A model generated the notes under the pieces. The model ran no database searches. It was not told the origin of the DNA and was given only the letters and a program-made list of their open reading frames with translations. Positions 21,867 to 33,722 of a stretch of 64,000 nucleotides of DNA are shown in pieces. The stretch is taken from positions 4,724,501 to 4,788,500 of the forward strand of contig NC_091675.1 of the NCBI RefSeq assembly GCF_042453785.1, in the 5' to 3' direction. The translations under genes were made by a program, and so were the position numbers. Each line of letters begins with the position of its first letter. Position 1 is the first letter of the stretch. The DNA comes from Malus domestica. Taxonomy: Eukaryota; Streptophyta; Magnoliopsida; Rosales; Rosaceae.

Positions 21867-22383
21867 TTATCTTCTTTGTTTTACCAGCAAATGCTTATTC
21901 AAAAAGGGAAAACAATGTTTTGATAAGAAATGTTTGTCCTCCAAACTAACCGAAGCATGAATAAAATATAGGATATTTAACGGAAGAAGGGAATTTACCC
22001 ATAAATACAAGTTCATGGGGTAATTGGCTGAAATTAAAATTCAGAGAGTAAATTGTCTGTATGTTACAAGTTTAGGAAAGATTACAGCAAACAGGGTTTA
22101 CACAAATTTACAACAACTACCATATGTTATTGGTCGTTCATATAAAAAAAGAGGGAAAGCTTTAAGCTTAGATAGTTAACATAGTTTGGTTTGAGAATCC
22201 TCCTATCGCAGTTAAGGATCTCTCCCCATCAAGGAGCCGCTTTTTGTATGAAAAAAATTAGTGTTATATCTGAATAATTATTTGAGGATGGGAACATGAA
22301 GTACGAACTACCGGCTAATTAAAAGTTAAAACTATTAATTATATCCAACATATTAGAACACATCAGTCTACTCTTGAGAGTTG
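21867..22383. other. spacer
   Basis: AT-rich non-coding sequence between the PIF-like element and the tandem repeat block. Nothing recognisable. Confidence 0.4.
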
Positions 22384-23692
22384 AGACATGATGAAAATCA
22401 TTTGGACAATTTAACTTCAACTTCTTCTAAAAAAATAACTGAAAAAAAAAACAATAATAAAATAATGTTAAACATACCAAAATTTTGTATCAACTTTGTG
22501 TACTAAATGATGTGTCACCAATCAAATTCAAGTTAGAATTTAATTTTTAATTATAATAAAAATTTATATAGTATAGGATGTGTCACACTCTTCATCCCAA
22601 ACAAATTTAGTACATATAACATCACGCTTAATAATAAGAGTAGTGAATTTCTCACTTCCTTTTCTTCTCATGTACTTTTCTATTTGTTTATATCCACTGA
22701 TTCTCTTGTGGATTGAGTTATATTTAAGGATTATAAAGAATGATCGCAAGGGGATAAAGGGAAAGTGGGGAAGCCATTTCACAATACAAAATCCTCCTCT
22801 CACATGTAGGAGTTGACATCAACTCTCTGTGTATTATATATGTTTCTTTCTCTATCCCTTTGGTTATTTTCCTAAAGACTTGATCGATTTGATTTGGTCA
22901 TCTCACTCAAGTCAGATCAATCTGATTTGGCTTGTAGATACGATCATACGAAAGATACTTAGAGAGAGACATGATGTAAATCATTTGGACAATTTAAATT
23001 CAACTTCTTTTAAAAAATTAACTGAAAAAAAACAATAATAAAATAATGTTAGACATACCAAAATTTTGTACCAACTTTATGCACTAAATGATAGGTCACC
23101 AGTCTAATTCAAGTTAGAATTTAATTTTTAATTATAATAAAAGTTTATATAGTATAGGATGTGTTACACCTTCCATCCCGAACAAATTTAATGTATATAG
23201 CAGCACACTTAATAATAGGAGTAGTGAATTTCTCACTTCTTTTTCTTCTCATGTACTTTTCTATTTGTTTATATCCACTGATTCTCTTGTGGATTGAGTT
23301 AAATTTGAGGATTATAAAGAATGATCGCAAGGGGACAAAAGGAAAGTGGAAAAGCCATTTCACAATACAAAATCCTCCTCTCAAATGTAGGAGTTGACAT
23401 CAACTCTCTGTGTATATATATGTTTCTTTCTCTATCCCTTTGGTTACTTTCCTTAATACTTGATCGATTTGATTTGGTCATTTCACTCGAGTCAGATCAA
23501 TCTGATTTGACTTGTAGAAAGATACTTAGAGAGAGACATTATGTAAATCATTTGGAAAATTTAAATTCAACTTCTTCTAAAAAAATAATTTTAAAAAAAA
23601 ACCTAAGGTTAGACACACACAAATTTTGCACCTCACCAATCAAATTTAAGTTAAAATTTGATTATTAGTTGTAATAAAAATTTATATGGTAT

Positions 23693-26639
23693 AGTTGAAT
23701 ATCAGAGTGCGCAACGAACAAGACTAACAAGAATAATAGAAATATTATTAAACAAACGAGAATGCCGGAACGGCTACAAAAAACCTAAGAGACTACATTG
23801 TGAATAACTTATTTTTCTATAGAGTTACAAAGTACTATATATATAGAAAACTAACCTAACCCTAATAGGCAAGGAAACGAAACCCTAATACTAACGGGTT
23901 AAGCCCAAAATACCAAACATTAAAATAAATCTAAATAATAATATTTTCCAACACCCTCCGTCAAACTCATGACGGTACACGACATGGGTTTGCCAAAGTA
24001 GATGTGGATGCAAGACTCCAAATTCCAGTGCCGATGCCGATGCCGATGCAGCTACCGATGCCGATGCCAATACCAATGCTAATATCAATACCAATGCCAA
24101 TGCGAATACGAATACCAATACCAATACCAACTTCTAAACAAACAATAAAAAAAAAATCCAACCAAACAAACCATATTTCTTTCTACCCGTGTGGGCCTTC
24201 AAACAAAAAACCAACGTATTTTGTCTTTATTTTTTTTCTACCTTTTTTTTTCTCTTTTTTTTCCTATTCTTTTTTCCTTCAAACATCACGTCTTCTTTTT
24301 TTTTTTATTCCTTTTTCTCTGCCCTTCTTCAATTCATGCAAAAACAGCACACGTGCAGATACGAAACAGATGCAGGTTTACATGACTTCAAGGGAAAACG
24401 TGAAACAGCATGAGCGGTGATGCAGATCAGGTGCGGATGCAATTTCGAACGGTAGTAGAGGACAATGTCATGACGAAGCAAACTGATTTTTTTATTTTTT
24501 TTTAAAACTAATATCAAACAAACAACATGGATACCTATCAAGAACATATTAAATCCCGAAAGATCAAACCTGCTCTGATACCAAGTTGAATATCAGAGTG
24601 CGCAACGAACAGACTAACAAGAATAATAGAAATATTATTAAACAAACGAGAATGCTGAAACGGCTACAAAAAACCTAAGAGACTACATTGTGAATAACTT
24701 GTTTTTCTATAGAGTTACAAAGTACCATATATATAGAAAACTAATCTAACCCTAATAGGCAAGGAAACGAAACCCTAATACTAACGGGCTTAGCCCAAAA
24801 TACCAAACATTAAAATAAATCTAAATAATAATATTTTCCAACACCCCCCGTCAAACTCATGGCGGTACACGACATGGGTTTGCCAAAGTAGATGTGGATG
24901 CAAGACTCCAAATTTCAGTGCCAATACCGATGCCGATGCCGATGCCGATGCCAATACCGATGCTGATGCCGATGCCAATACCAATGCTAAAACCAATACT
25001 AATACCAATGCCAATGTGAATATCAATACCAATACCAACTTCCAAACAAACAATAAAAAAAAAATCCAACCAAACAGACCATATTTCTTTCTACTCGGGT
25101 GGGCCTTCAAACCAAAAAACAACGTTTTTTGTCTTTATTCTTTTCTACCTTTTTTTTTCTTTTTCTTTTCCTATTCTCTTTTCCTTCAAACATCACGTCT
25201 TCTTTCTGTTTTTTTTCTTTTTTCTTATTCCTTTTTCTCTACCCTTCTTCAATTCATGCAAAAACAGCACACGTGCAGATACGAAACAGATGCAGGTTTA
25301 CATGACTTCAAGGGAAAATGTGAAACAGCACGAGCGGTGATGCAGATCAGGTGCGGATGCAATTTCGAACGGTAGCAGAGGACGATGACATGACGAAGCA
25401 AACTGATTTTTTTTTTTTTTTCAAAACTAATATCAAACAAACAACATGGATACCTATCAAGAACAGATTAAATCCCGAAAGATCAAACCTGCTATGATAC
25501 CAAGTTGAATATCAGGGTGTGCAACGAACAAGACAAACAAGAATAATAGAAATATTATTAAACAAACGACAATGCTGGAACGGCTACAAAAAACCTAAGA
25601 GACTACATTGTGAATAACTTATTTTTCTATAGAGTTACAAAGTACCATATATATAGAAAACTAACATAACCCTAATAGGCAAGGAAACGAAACCCTAATA
25701 CTAACGGGCTAAGCCCAAAATACCAAACATTAAAATAAATCTAAATAATGATATTTTCCAACAACCCCCGTCAAACTCATGGCGGTACACGACATGGGTT
25801 TGCCAAAGTAGATGTGGATGCAAGACTCCAAATTCTAGTGTCAATGCCGATGCCGATGCCAATACCAATGCTAATACCAATACTAATATCAATGCCAATG
25901 CGAATACCAATACCAATACCAACTTCCAAACAAACAATAAAAAAAAAATCCAACCAAACAGGCCATATTTCTTTCTACCCGTGTGGGCCTTCAAACAAAA
26001 AACCAACGTTTTTTGTCTTTATTCTTTTCTACCTTTTTTTTTCTTTTTTTTTTCCTATTCTTTTTTCCTTCAAACATCACGTCTTCTTTCTGTTTTTTTT
26101 CTTTTTTTTCTTATTCCTTTTTCTCTGCCCTTCTTCAATTCATGCAAAAACAGCACAGTGCAGATACGAAACAAATGCAGGTTTACATGACTTCAAGGGA
26201 AAACGTGAAACAGCACGAGCGGTGATGCATATCAGGTGCGGATGCAATTTCGAACGGTAGCAGAGGACGATGACATGACGAAGCAAACTGATTCTTTTTT
26301 TTTTTTCAAAACTAATATCAAACAAACAACATGGATTCCTATCAAGAACAGATTAAATCCCGAAAGATCAAACCTGCTATGATACCAAGTTGAATATCAG
26401 AGTGCGCAACGAACAAGAATAATAGAAATATTATTAAACAAACGAGAATGCCGGAACGGCTACAAAAAACCTAAGAGACTACATTGTGAATAACTTATTT
26501 TTCTATAGAGTTACAAAGTACCATATATATAGAAAACTAACATAACCCTAATAGGCACGGAGATGAAACCCTAATACTAACGGGCTAACCCCAAAATACC
26601 AAACATTAAAATAAATCTAAATAATAATTTTTTCCAACG
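23693..26639 (-). mobile_element. tandem TRIM-like LTR retroelement array (4 LTRs, 3 interiors), fossil
   Basis: Four LTRs of about 252-261 bases (23693-23953, 24584-24843, 25503-25763, 26388-26639) alternate with three short interiors of about 625-660 bases. Read on the minus strand, each LTR starts TGTTGG and is followed by TGGTATCAGAGC-type sequence, the primer-binding site for initiator methionine tRNA (interior end), while a G-rich polypurine stretch precedes each next LTR. The interiors have no gag or pol, as expected of a TRIM/small non-autonomous element. GGTAT flanks the whole array once on each side (23688-23692 and 26640-26644). LTRs are about 97% alike by eye, so it is fairly young. 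It encodes no proteins of its own. Confidence 0.8.
24030..24135. repeat. hexanucleotide minisatellite in TRIM interiors
   Basis: Repeats of CCGATG, CCAATA and CCAATG. The same tract recurs in the other two interiors (about 24915-25040 and 25840-25925) with different repeat numbers. Translation gives runs of alternating Pro-Met or Ile-Gly, an artefact of the repeat. Confidence 0.8.
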
Positions 26640-27039
26640 GGTATAAAATGCATCACACCTTAAATCCTAAATAAATTTGGTGCATAAATTTTGTTTATAT
26701 AGCACCACGCTCAATAATAAGGGTAGTGAATTTCTCACTTCCTTTTCTTCTTATGTACTTTTCTATTTGTTTATATCCACTGATCCCTTGTGGATGAGTT
26801 AAATTTGAGGATTACAAAGAATGATCGCAAGGGGACAAAGGGAAAGTGAGGAAACCATTTCACTATACAAAAACCTCCTCTCAAATGTAGGGGTTGACAT
26901 CAACTCTCTCTGTAATATGTTTCTTTCTCTATCCCTTAGATCATTTTCCTTAAGACTTGATCAATCTAATTTGGTCATTTCACACGAGTCAGATCAATTT
27001 GATTTGGATACGATCATACGGAAGATATTTAGAGAGAAA

Positions 27040-28230
27040 GTATAATGAGTGAACAAAAAATAACCAACACGAAATAAGGAGATTAAACAATCGAGAGAGA
27101 GGATATCGTTGGAGAAGTAGCGACGTTGTTGCTGGGAATGCATGCATGCATGCAAGTTGTTGAGCTTCAATTACCAAAGACTATTGTTGGGTCTAAAAGA
27201 GAAACAACGAACAATATGGCAGACTATCCAAAACTACTAAAAGATTGTGCAAGAGTAAATTATCTCCATGCTTCAATAAAAACACTTGTGTTGAAGAACA
27301 TTACTTAATACCTGTGGAATTAGACAACACTTGTTAAAACAACATCGATATTAGTTAATAATCAGTCGCTAAACAAGCTCTGAAATCTTAACCACTTGAA
27401 GACATAACGTTTAGGATTTTGCGTGTGAGGCTATTCATTTGTCGTCGGCAACCTTCTTAAATTCGGCCAAATCAAAACTTATGTCCTAAACTTTCTTGAT
27501 GTGTCCAAATTTTATTCAACCCACTTGATTATGCACCAATTTTGAACCAGGTTCAAAACATGAGCTCAAATGGTAGCCTACTTGTCCCATTCCATCACCA
27601 TTTGTTTCCACATTCGATTCGATTCCTTGTGACAAAGAAGCTTCCACGTCACTATTCCCTTTACTGAGTCGTCCGTCTCTTTTGCGGCCTAATTAATCAT
27701 AATTATTCAATTTCGTTTTCATACCCGAAAAGATTTAATTGCACCACTAATCAACATTTTTGAGAAGATAGGGTGGGCTCATGGGTGGTTCGGAAAAAGT
27801 ATGATTCTTTCCCCTCTTTTTTTTCCTTATTTTCTCTCTCCTCCTGTTTGAACGGTCACGATTAAATCACGTTAACATTTTATATTAATTTTTTAGAAAT
27901 AGGGAGATAAAATAGAGAGTGAGAGGAGGAGATGAAAGATAATGAAAAGAAGATAGGAAAGAATCCTAATCCGGTTCAGAAACTGACCAGGTCTTGCTCG
28001 AGTCATCGGGCGGCTGTGACGATACAGACCCTCTACTTTGCTATTCCTACCCACCCAATCTTTAAAAATTGGGGTCAAATGGCACTTTCGTCCTTTTCCT
28101 CTACACTTCACTTTCGTCCTTTTCCTCTACAACGAACCGACACCCGATTTTCGGCCCCCAATTTTGAACATGCAAAAAAGTCCAACTCGTAAGATCATAA
28201 TTAACTTGTGTTTTATTGATTTCGGATTAG
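27040..28230. other. spacer with degraded repeat
   Basis: AT-rich non-coding DNA. About 27830-27935 holds a weak hairpin whose centre (CACGATTAAATCACGTTAA) recurs in the hairpin elements at 33501 and 36858. No gene is seen. Confidence 0.4.
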
Positions 28231-29245
28231 TTGTTGTGGATTAGTAGATGTTAATCATGAGTTAGGTTAATTAGTTGACTTTAGTTACTCCTCTAAGCTT
28301 CTTGCCAACTTTGGACACACAAGTTGCACCCTTCACTTGTCAAATGCGTTCATCAATTTCGATTTATAGGGGCAAAAAATATATATAAATAGAATAAAAG
28401 TTTGGCTGAAGCTGTGTAAAGATAATGTCAGAGAGACCAAATTTTGTAAATCAAATAATGTGGATGTTGATGATTAGATTAGTGTTGATTAACGTGCTTA
28501 TTTTTTATTAGTGACATATCATTTAATTTCCAAAGTTGGTTTAAAAATTTGATCGTTCATCGTACATCGTGTGGTAATAAATCATTTGAAATTTAAAATT
28601 TAAAATTAAATATAAATAGTACCTAATGAAAAGTGACCACACGATGTACGATGAACGGCCACGATCACGAGATCCCAGGAAAAGGATCTGGCAATGATCA
28701 TTTTCTTAAAAATTTAATCTCTCTAGTATTATATTTTCACGGCTTTAGCCAAACTTTTATTTTATTTATATACGTTTTTCCCCTACAAATCGACATTGAT
28801 TAGTGTTGATTAACGTGCTTAGTTTTTATTAGTGACACATCATTTAATTTCCAAAGTTGGTTTAAATTTTTTATCGTTCATCGTACATCATGCGGTAAGA
28901 AATCATTTGAAATTTAAAATTTAAAATTAAATATAAATAGTACCTAATAAAAATTGACCGTACGATGTACGATGAACGGCCATGAGCACGAGATCTCCAG
29001 GAAAAGGATATGGCAATGATCATTTTCTTAAAAATTTAATCTCTCCGACATTATCCTTTCATGGCTTTAGCCAAACTTTTATTCTATTTATATACTTTTT
29101 TTTGCTCCTACAAATCGAAATTGATGAACGCATTTGACAAGTGAAGGGTGCAACTTGTGTGTCCAAAGTTGACGATAAGGCTAGAAAAGTAACTGAAATC
29201 AACTGATTAACCTAGCTCATATTAACATCTACTAATACACAACAA
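28231..29245. repeat. large inverted repeat with two internal direct repeats
   Basis: Arms of about 140 bases (28231-28372 and 29107-29245) are inverse copies, sharing CAACTTTGGACACACAAGTT and TGACAAGTGAAGG in opposite senses. Between them lie two direct copies of a unit of about 320 bases (about 28480-28795 and 28802-29105), each with its own inverted pair ATCGTTCATCGTACATC / GATGTACGATGAACGG. No coding sequence is present. It resembles a foldback-type or compound MITE; the target duplication was not resolved. Confidence 0.7.
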
Positions 29246-31101
29246 TTTAACTAACTCATGATTACCCGCCGTGAAATATTTTTCAATTTTGGGAATGCGA
29301 CGATTCCATGTCTATGCTAAGAAGACCATATCAAACTGAGACTTTCTATGGAACTTTTGTCAGGTCACAATTTAACTTCAATTTTTTACTAACATTATGA
29401 AATATTGTGTGAAAAACATGAGGTGACAGAGAATTCCGGAACTCTTTCACTTCTGAAAATCTCCTTAGCATTTCGCCTTTTTTTATAAATAAATGTAAAA
29501 TGACAAGATCCCTTGTAAACGATAAGCCCAATAGGGGGAAATAACAATTAGCAGGCCTTCACAACAAGAAAATACTGGACAGGCCTAATTTGTCAGGTAA
29601 GCTAGAGCCTCCATGACTGGGCTCTGAAGCCTCTGACAAGTGAAATTACACGTAGAAGCCCAAAACGGAAAACTAATGTTAAATGACACAACCCCTTTTA
29701 ACTTAAAGAATATTTTTTGAACAAACGATATTGGGAGGAGGTGGGCTCATAATGTGGTTCAAATTTGTTTTTCTCACTTACAAGTGAAGATGAATGCTAC
29801 TAGACCCTAGTACTAAGTGGCTTTAACCTAAGAATATTAACCGAGTATTTTGAACAATAAAAATGAATATTAACCGAGTATAAAAATGATACTGCATTGA
29901 TCTTTTCTTATACAATCCATATTGGGGAGAATAAATGAATTTAAGATATCGAGTGAATTTAACTAGTTGAGGTACAAGTCATGTGCAACAATATTCTGTT
30001 CCTTATTCTCGTCATTAACTTCATTGGAACGAATTTTGTGCATGGATTACAAAGAATAAATAAGTTAATTTTGGTACCGATCATCTTCTCTTTAGCCTCA
30101 TTCAGTCTTGTACGGACTTGCTTCACAAATACTAGAGTTGCCGACCAATTAATTCGTGTTTACGAGGAAAAATTATGGTAGCGGATAAACTTGCTGATTC
30201 ACTTTTCATATGTTTTTAGATCGTCCTTTTGTTGTGTCGAGCACCTTGTCTAACGAAGCCTTAAGTATGTCTACAACAATGTATGTTTTAGGTCTATTTT
30301 TGTTTCCCTTGGATTCAGCCTCCATCTTAAAAAAACACGAAGAAACTCTGTGCACATCAGACAAAACTATCTTGAGGTACAAATAGAGGGCATGGTCGAG
30401 ATTTTGTAAAAATTACCAATTGGACAAATATAATTTTTTTCCCTTCATCTCCATGGTAACTTTATCGTTATTAACTTATTATGTATGATTTAGATTAATC
30501 TTATTACTTATTGTACAACATTAGCTTGGTTTTTTTATATTATAAAAATGAGATTGGAGAGAAAAAAAAAAAGTTTAAACTACTCAAGAGTATAAACACT
30601 TCAGCTACAAGTCCGTCACAAACCGTTACGCATTGATGTAGGTATTTCATATTTCATTGTTACTTGTGATTGGTGTTGACAGCGTTAAACAATCATATTC
30701 CTGAAAACAAAACACAATCATATATTTGGAACAAAGTGAATATATTCTTGTGAAGTTAAAAAGAAAAGTGGATATAAGCAGTCAAGTACAATTGCAGAAT
30801 TAAAGCAAGATTCCAAACCAAACAAGAAAAATCGTAAAGCACAAGAAAAATGGAAGACAAAAATAAAAGGATTTATTTGGGCCAATGCCATTTGACAAAA
30901 GAAGGTTACGTCATCACGTGACATTCACGTGGAGATTCTTATCCTTCCTGCGTACATCACATAAATCCAAAACTATTTTCGCTCGGAAAGGACTAACGTC
31001 CGTAGCTTATTAGACCACGTGTCGCCGTCTCCATCCTTATTGCTATTTTCGTCCTCTCTCGACCCCGCCTCCTCCCCTCCTGGCCCTCCGTTGGGACCCA
31101 T
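29246..31101. other. gene-poor spacer, downstream of D14
   Basis: AT-rich DNA. A 66-codon frame at 29981-30181 begins with a hydrophobic stretch but has no family match I recognise. The D14 3' UTR should lie just left of 31102. Confidence 0.4.
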
Positions 31102-31999
31102 CTACGACGCAAGGGCGTGGCGGAGCTTCCTAGCCAGCAGACCCGGCGCGCTCAGATGCGGCAAGTGCCCCTCCGTCTCCAGCATCACCACCGTGTTCCG
31201 CCCGCCCAGGTGGTCCCTCAGGTAGTTCGCCACCGACCCCGGTACGGACACGTCCTTCGAGGTCTGGATTATGCAGCACGGCACCCGCACCAGCCCCAAA
31301 ACCCCCCTCAAATCGCTGTTGAACACGGCCCGAGACACGAAAAGTGAGATGTCCGGTCGCATGTTGAACAGGGTCCGGCTGAATTCTCGGACCGCCGTCG
31401 GAACGTCAGCCCCGACGGCTAGCGGCGCGAAGCCGCTGACCCACGCCGCGTAGTTCGCCTCCATTGCAGAAAACACTTTCTCAATTTCCTCTTGCTCGAA
31501 TCCTCCATGGTAATCTCCATCGTTCAAGAACCTAAAACGAAAATTAAACAATTGGATTTTTGCATTCGGATAAAAATTGAATCGGGTAACTAGCAATTTC
31601 TTGAGAGAATGTGTGGATTTTAACTTACCTTGGGGAAGCGCCGATGAGGACGAGCTTGGAGAAGAGTTCGGGGCGGCGGATGGAGGCGAGGATGCCGATC
31701 ATGGCGGAGACGGAGTGACCAACATAGGCGCAGCGGTTGACGCCGAGGGCGTCGAGAATGTTGAGGAGGTCGTCGACGTAGGCGTCGAGGGTGGTGTAAC
31801 GGCGGAAGTCGAAGTAGTCCGGGTTGACGCTGCCGGCGCAGACGAGGTCGTGGAGAATGACGCGGTAGTAAGGCGTGAAGAACTGGAGAATGCGCTGCCA
31901 GGCGGACTGGTCGGTGCCGAAGCCGTGGGCGAAAACGACGTACCTGTCGCCTGAGCCGACGACGCGGACGTTGAGAGCGTCGAGGATTGTGTTGACCAT
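31102..31999 (-). CDS. D14: strigolactone receptor D14 (alpha/beta hydrolase)
   Basis: Two exons, 31629-31999 and 31102-31531, joined within Arg124, giving 266 residues. The sequence follows D14 and not KAI2: [58 protein letters not shown] and [10 protein letters not shown]. The catalytic triad is intact as Ser96, Asp217 and His246. D14 binds and slowly hydrolyses strigolactones, then recruits the F-box protein MAX2/D3 to degrade SMXL/D53 repressors and so limits shoot branching; it acts in nucleus and cytoplasm. The single intron after the SPR segment is in the position usual for the D14 family. Coding sequence is very GC-rich compared with the neighbourhood. A TATA-like box lies about 115 bases upstream of the start. 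Confidence 0.95.
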
Positions 32000-32111
32000 G
32001 GTTGACTGTTAATTTAGTTTTTTTAAATTTTGGGGGGAGGATTAAAAGTGAAGAAATAGGTGGAGAGTGGAGAGTGGAGAGTGGTGAGTGGATTGGGGAG
32101 GAGTGTTGTCG

Positions 32112-32119
32112 TATTTATA
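32112..32119 (-). promoter_or_regulatory. TATA-like box of D14
   Basis: TATAAATA on the minus strand, about 113 bases before the D14 ATG, a normal distance for a plant TATA box with a short leader. Confidence 0.5.
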
Positions 32120-33500
32120 TCGGGAAGGGAGTACCAAAATCTTTGTATGGAGGGAAGAAGATTGGCAGCATTTTGTTGGCTTGGGCGAGAGTTGTGATGC
32201 AAATTGCGACAGGTTTGTTTTTGCGTGTGATGCACCTCTGCGTTTTATATGGAGGACTGACTGGTGAGTATATATGGTTTTAGGACAAAAGATTTTAATT
32301 TTATCAGGTGTGACAAGGCTTGGAGTGTGATGGTTCTCTCATTCATATGGTAGTTGGCATTAAAGATGGGGCCCCATGTTGTTTTAGCTAAGCTCCTTCT
32401 TTTTCCTTTTTAATTATAAAATTAAAGCAACCGTCCTTTAATTTTATAGTTTAATTCGAGTTTTGGCTTCTAAACTAAAAATCTTTGGATGTTGGTTTCT
32501 GAACTTGTTATAATGCAAAACAATGATTCTTTCGGCTAAATTTGTAAGAACTTATGTCCAAAATAAAAGGTTTTTTGAAGGGATAAAAAATAGATGAAAA
32601 TTCTAACGGAGTTAGCGAGAATGATCATTGTTCCACATTATAACAAGCTCAAGAACCAAGACTACCGAATTTTTATTTCAAAGACTAACACTCCAATTTG
32701 ACTAATGTTAAGGGATCGTCGCTACAATTATATATTTTTTCTTCAATGAGTTTTCTCTAGTAAAACAAAAGAAATTCTCAAGTTAGGACGAACATATCAA
32801 GTGGTTTGTGGTTGTACTGTTGAAGTCTTCAAGACACGAAACACCTCACTCTTTCAACTTTACAGTCACACTCTTTAATAGGTTTAATTGGATGATCATA
32901 TAGTTTGTTCATTCCGACTTAAGAATTTCCTATATCACAAGAGAAATAGGAAAGAACAAGCATGAAATGAAAAAAACATTAAATTTAGGAAATGTGGATG
33001 GCAAATTTGAAATTACATTGCCATGAGTGGGAAATGATATTGCCATGCCCAAGAATATCTTATGTGTTACCAAGTGAGAATATCTTATGTGTGTATTTCA
33101 CTCGTCAAAAGATGTGATTATACAATAAAGTGAAATCTAAATGTGCACACCAAGTTGTATTAATGATGATGAGTAGAGAAAAAAGGTAATTACCACCTAA
33201 GTGATATGTTTAGCATGGAGTTATGCGGATGATTTCTAAAAATATGTGTGTAGTTAAACGAAACCAAAAGCCAAAAAAACAAAGCAAAGTTGTTCAGGAA
33301 ACAGAGAAAGAGTTGAACTTTAATCATCAACGATATGACTCTTGATCATATAGCAAAGGCATGCTTGTCCCTAGATAACACCTTGACATGTACCATACCT
33401 CAAACAACTAAGCCAATTGGTGGTTTTAGTTTACTTTAGTTAAGGGATTATCCTCATGGTTGACTTCTGATTAGAACTTGGCTTAATGGATAAATGGATT
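32120..33500. other. upstream region of D14 and spacer
   Basis: AT-rich non-coding DNA. The part nearest D14 is probably promoter. Nothing else recognised. Confidence 0.4.
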
Positions 33501-33722
33501 GGAGGCAGATTGTATGCCCTCCTGTTTGGGTGCCCTTTCCATTCTCTTCTATTTTGTGCGGTCATGGTTAAGCCAAGTCAACATTTTATATTAATTTTTT
33601 TTATAGAGATAATAAGACAAAAAATAATAAGAATATAAAATATTGACGTGGCTTAACCGTGACCGCACAAATACGAGAGGATGAGAAAGGCACCCAAACA
33701 GGAGGGCAGACAATCTGCCTCC
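33501..33722. mobile_element. hairpin MITE, Mutator-like
   Basis: Left arm GGAGGCAGATTG..GCCCTCCTGTTTGGGTGCC and right arm its inverse, about 45 well-paired bases, then a second inner pair (GTGCGGTCATGGTTAAGCC / GGCTTAACCGTGACCGCAC). TAATGGATA lies at both sides (33484-33492 and 33723-33731), although the left copy is 8 bases off the end. No coding sequence. Confidence 0.7.

Larger units (their letters stand above)
22384..27039. repeat. three tandem copies of a 570-585 bp unit, the third split by a retroelement array
   Basis: Unit starts are marked by GACATGATG at 22384 and 22968 and GACATTATG at 23535, giving periods of 584 and 567 bases. The third copy breaks off at 23692 and resumes at 26640 (GGTAT repeated), ending near 27039. 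Shared landmarks in all three are CTCATGTACTTTTCTATTTG-like (TTATGTACTT in the third), ATGATCGCAAGGGG and GTTGACATCAACTCTC. The unit has no convincing coding sequence and no obvious TIRs. The copies differ by scattered substitutions and small indels. Confidence 0.85.

Noticed and set aside
23891-25122. Repetitive Ile-Gly and Ala-Leu-Val frames suggesting a secreted repeat protein
   Set aside because: They translate the hexanucleotide tract of the TRIM interiors and recur only with it.
22384-27039. CRISPR-like spaced repeats
   Set aside because: The units are long (about 575 bp), have no short regular repeat-spacer pattern, and this is a plant nuclear sequence.
29981-30181. Small hydrophobic protein candidate
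   Set aside because: 66 codons in AT-rich DNA with no conserved features; hydrophobicity is expected from base composition.
31577-31954. Val/Glu-rich plus-strand frame opposite D14 exon 1
   Set aside because: It is a shadow of the GC-rich D14 coding exon with no domain.
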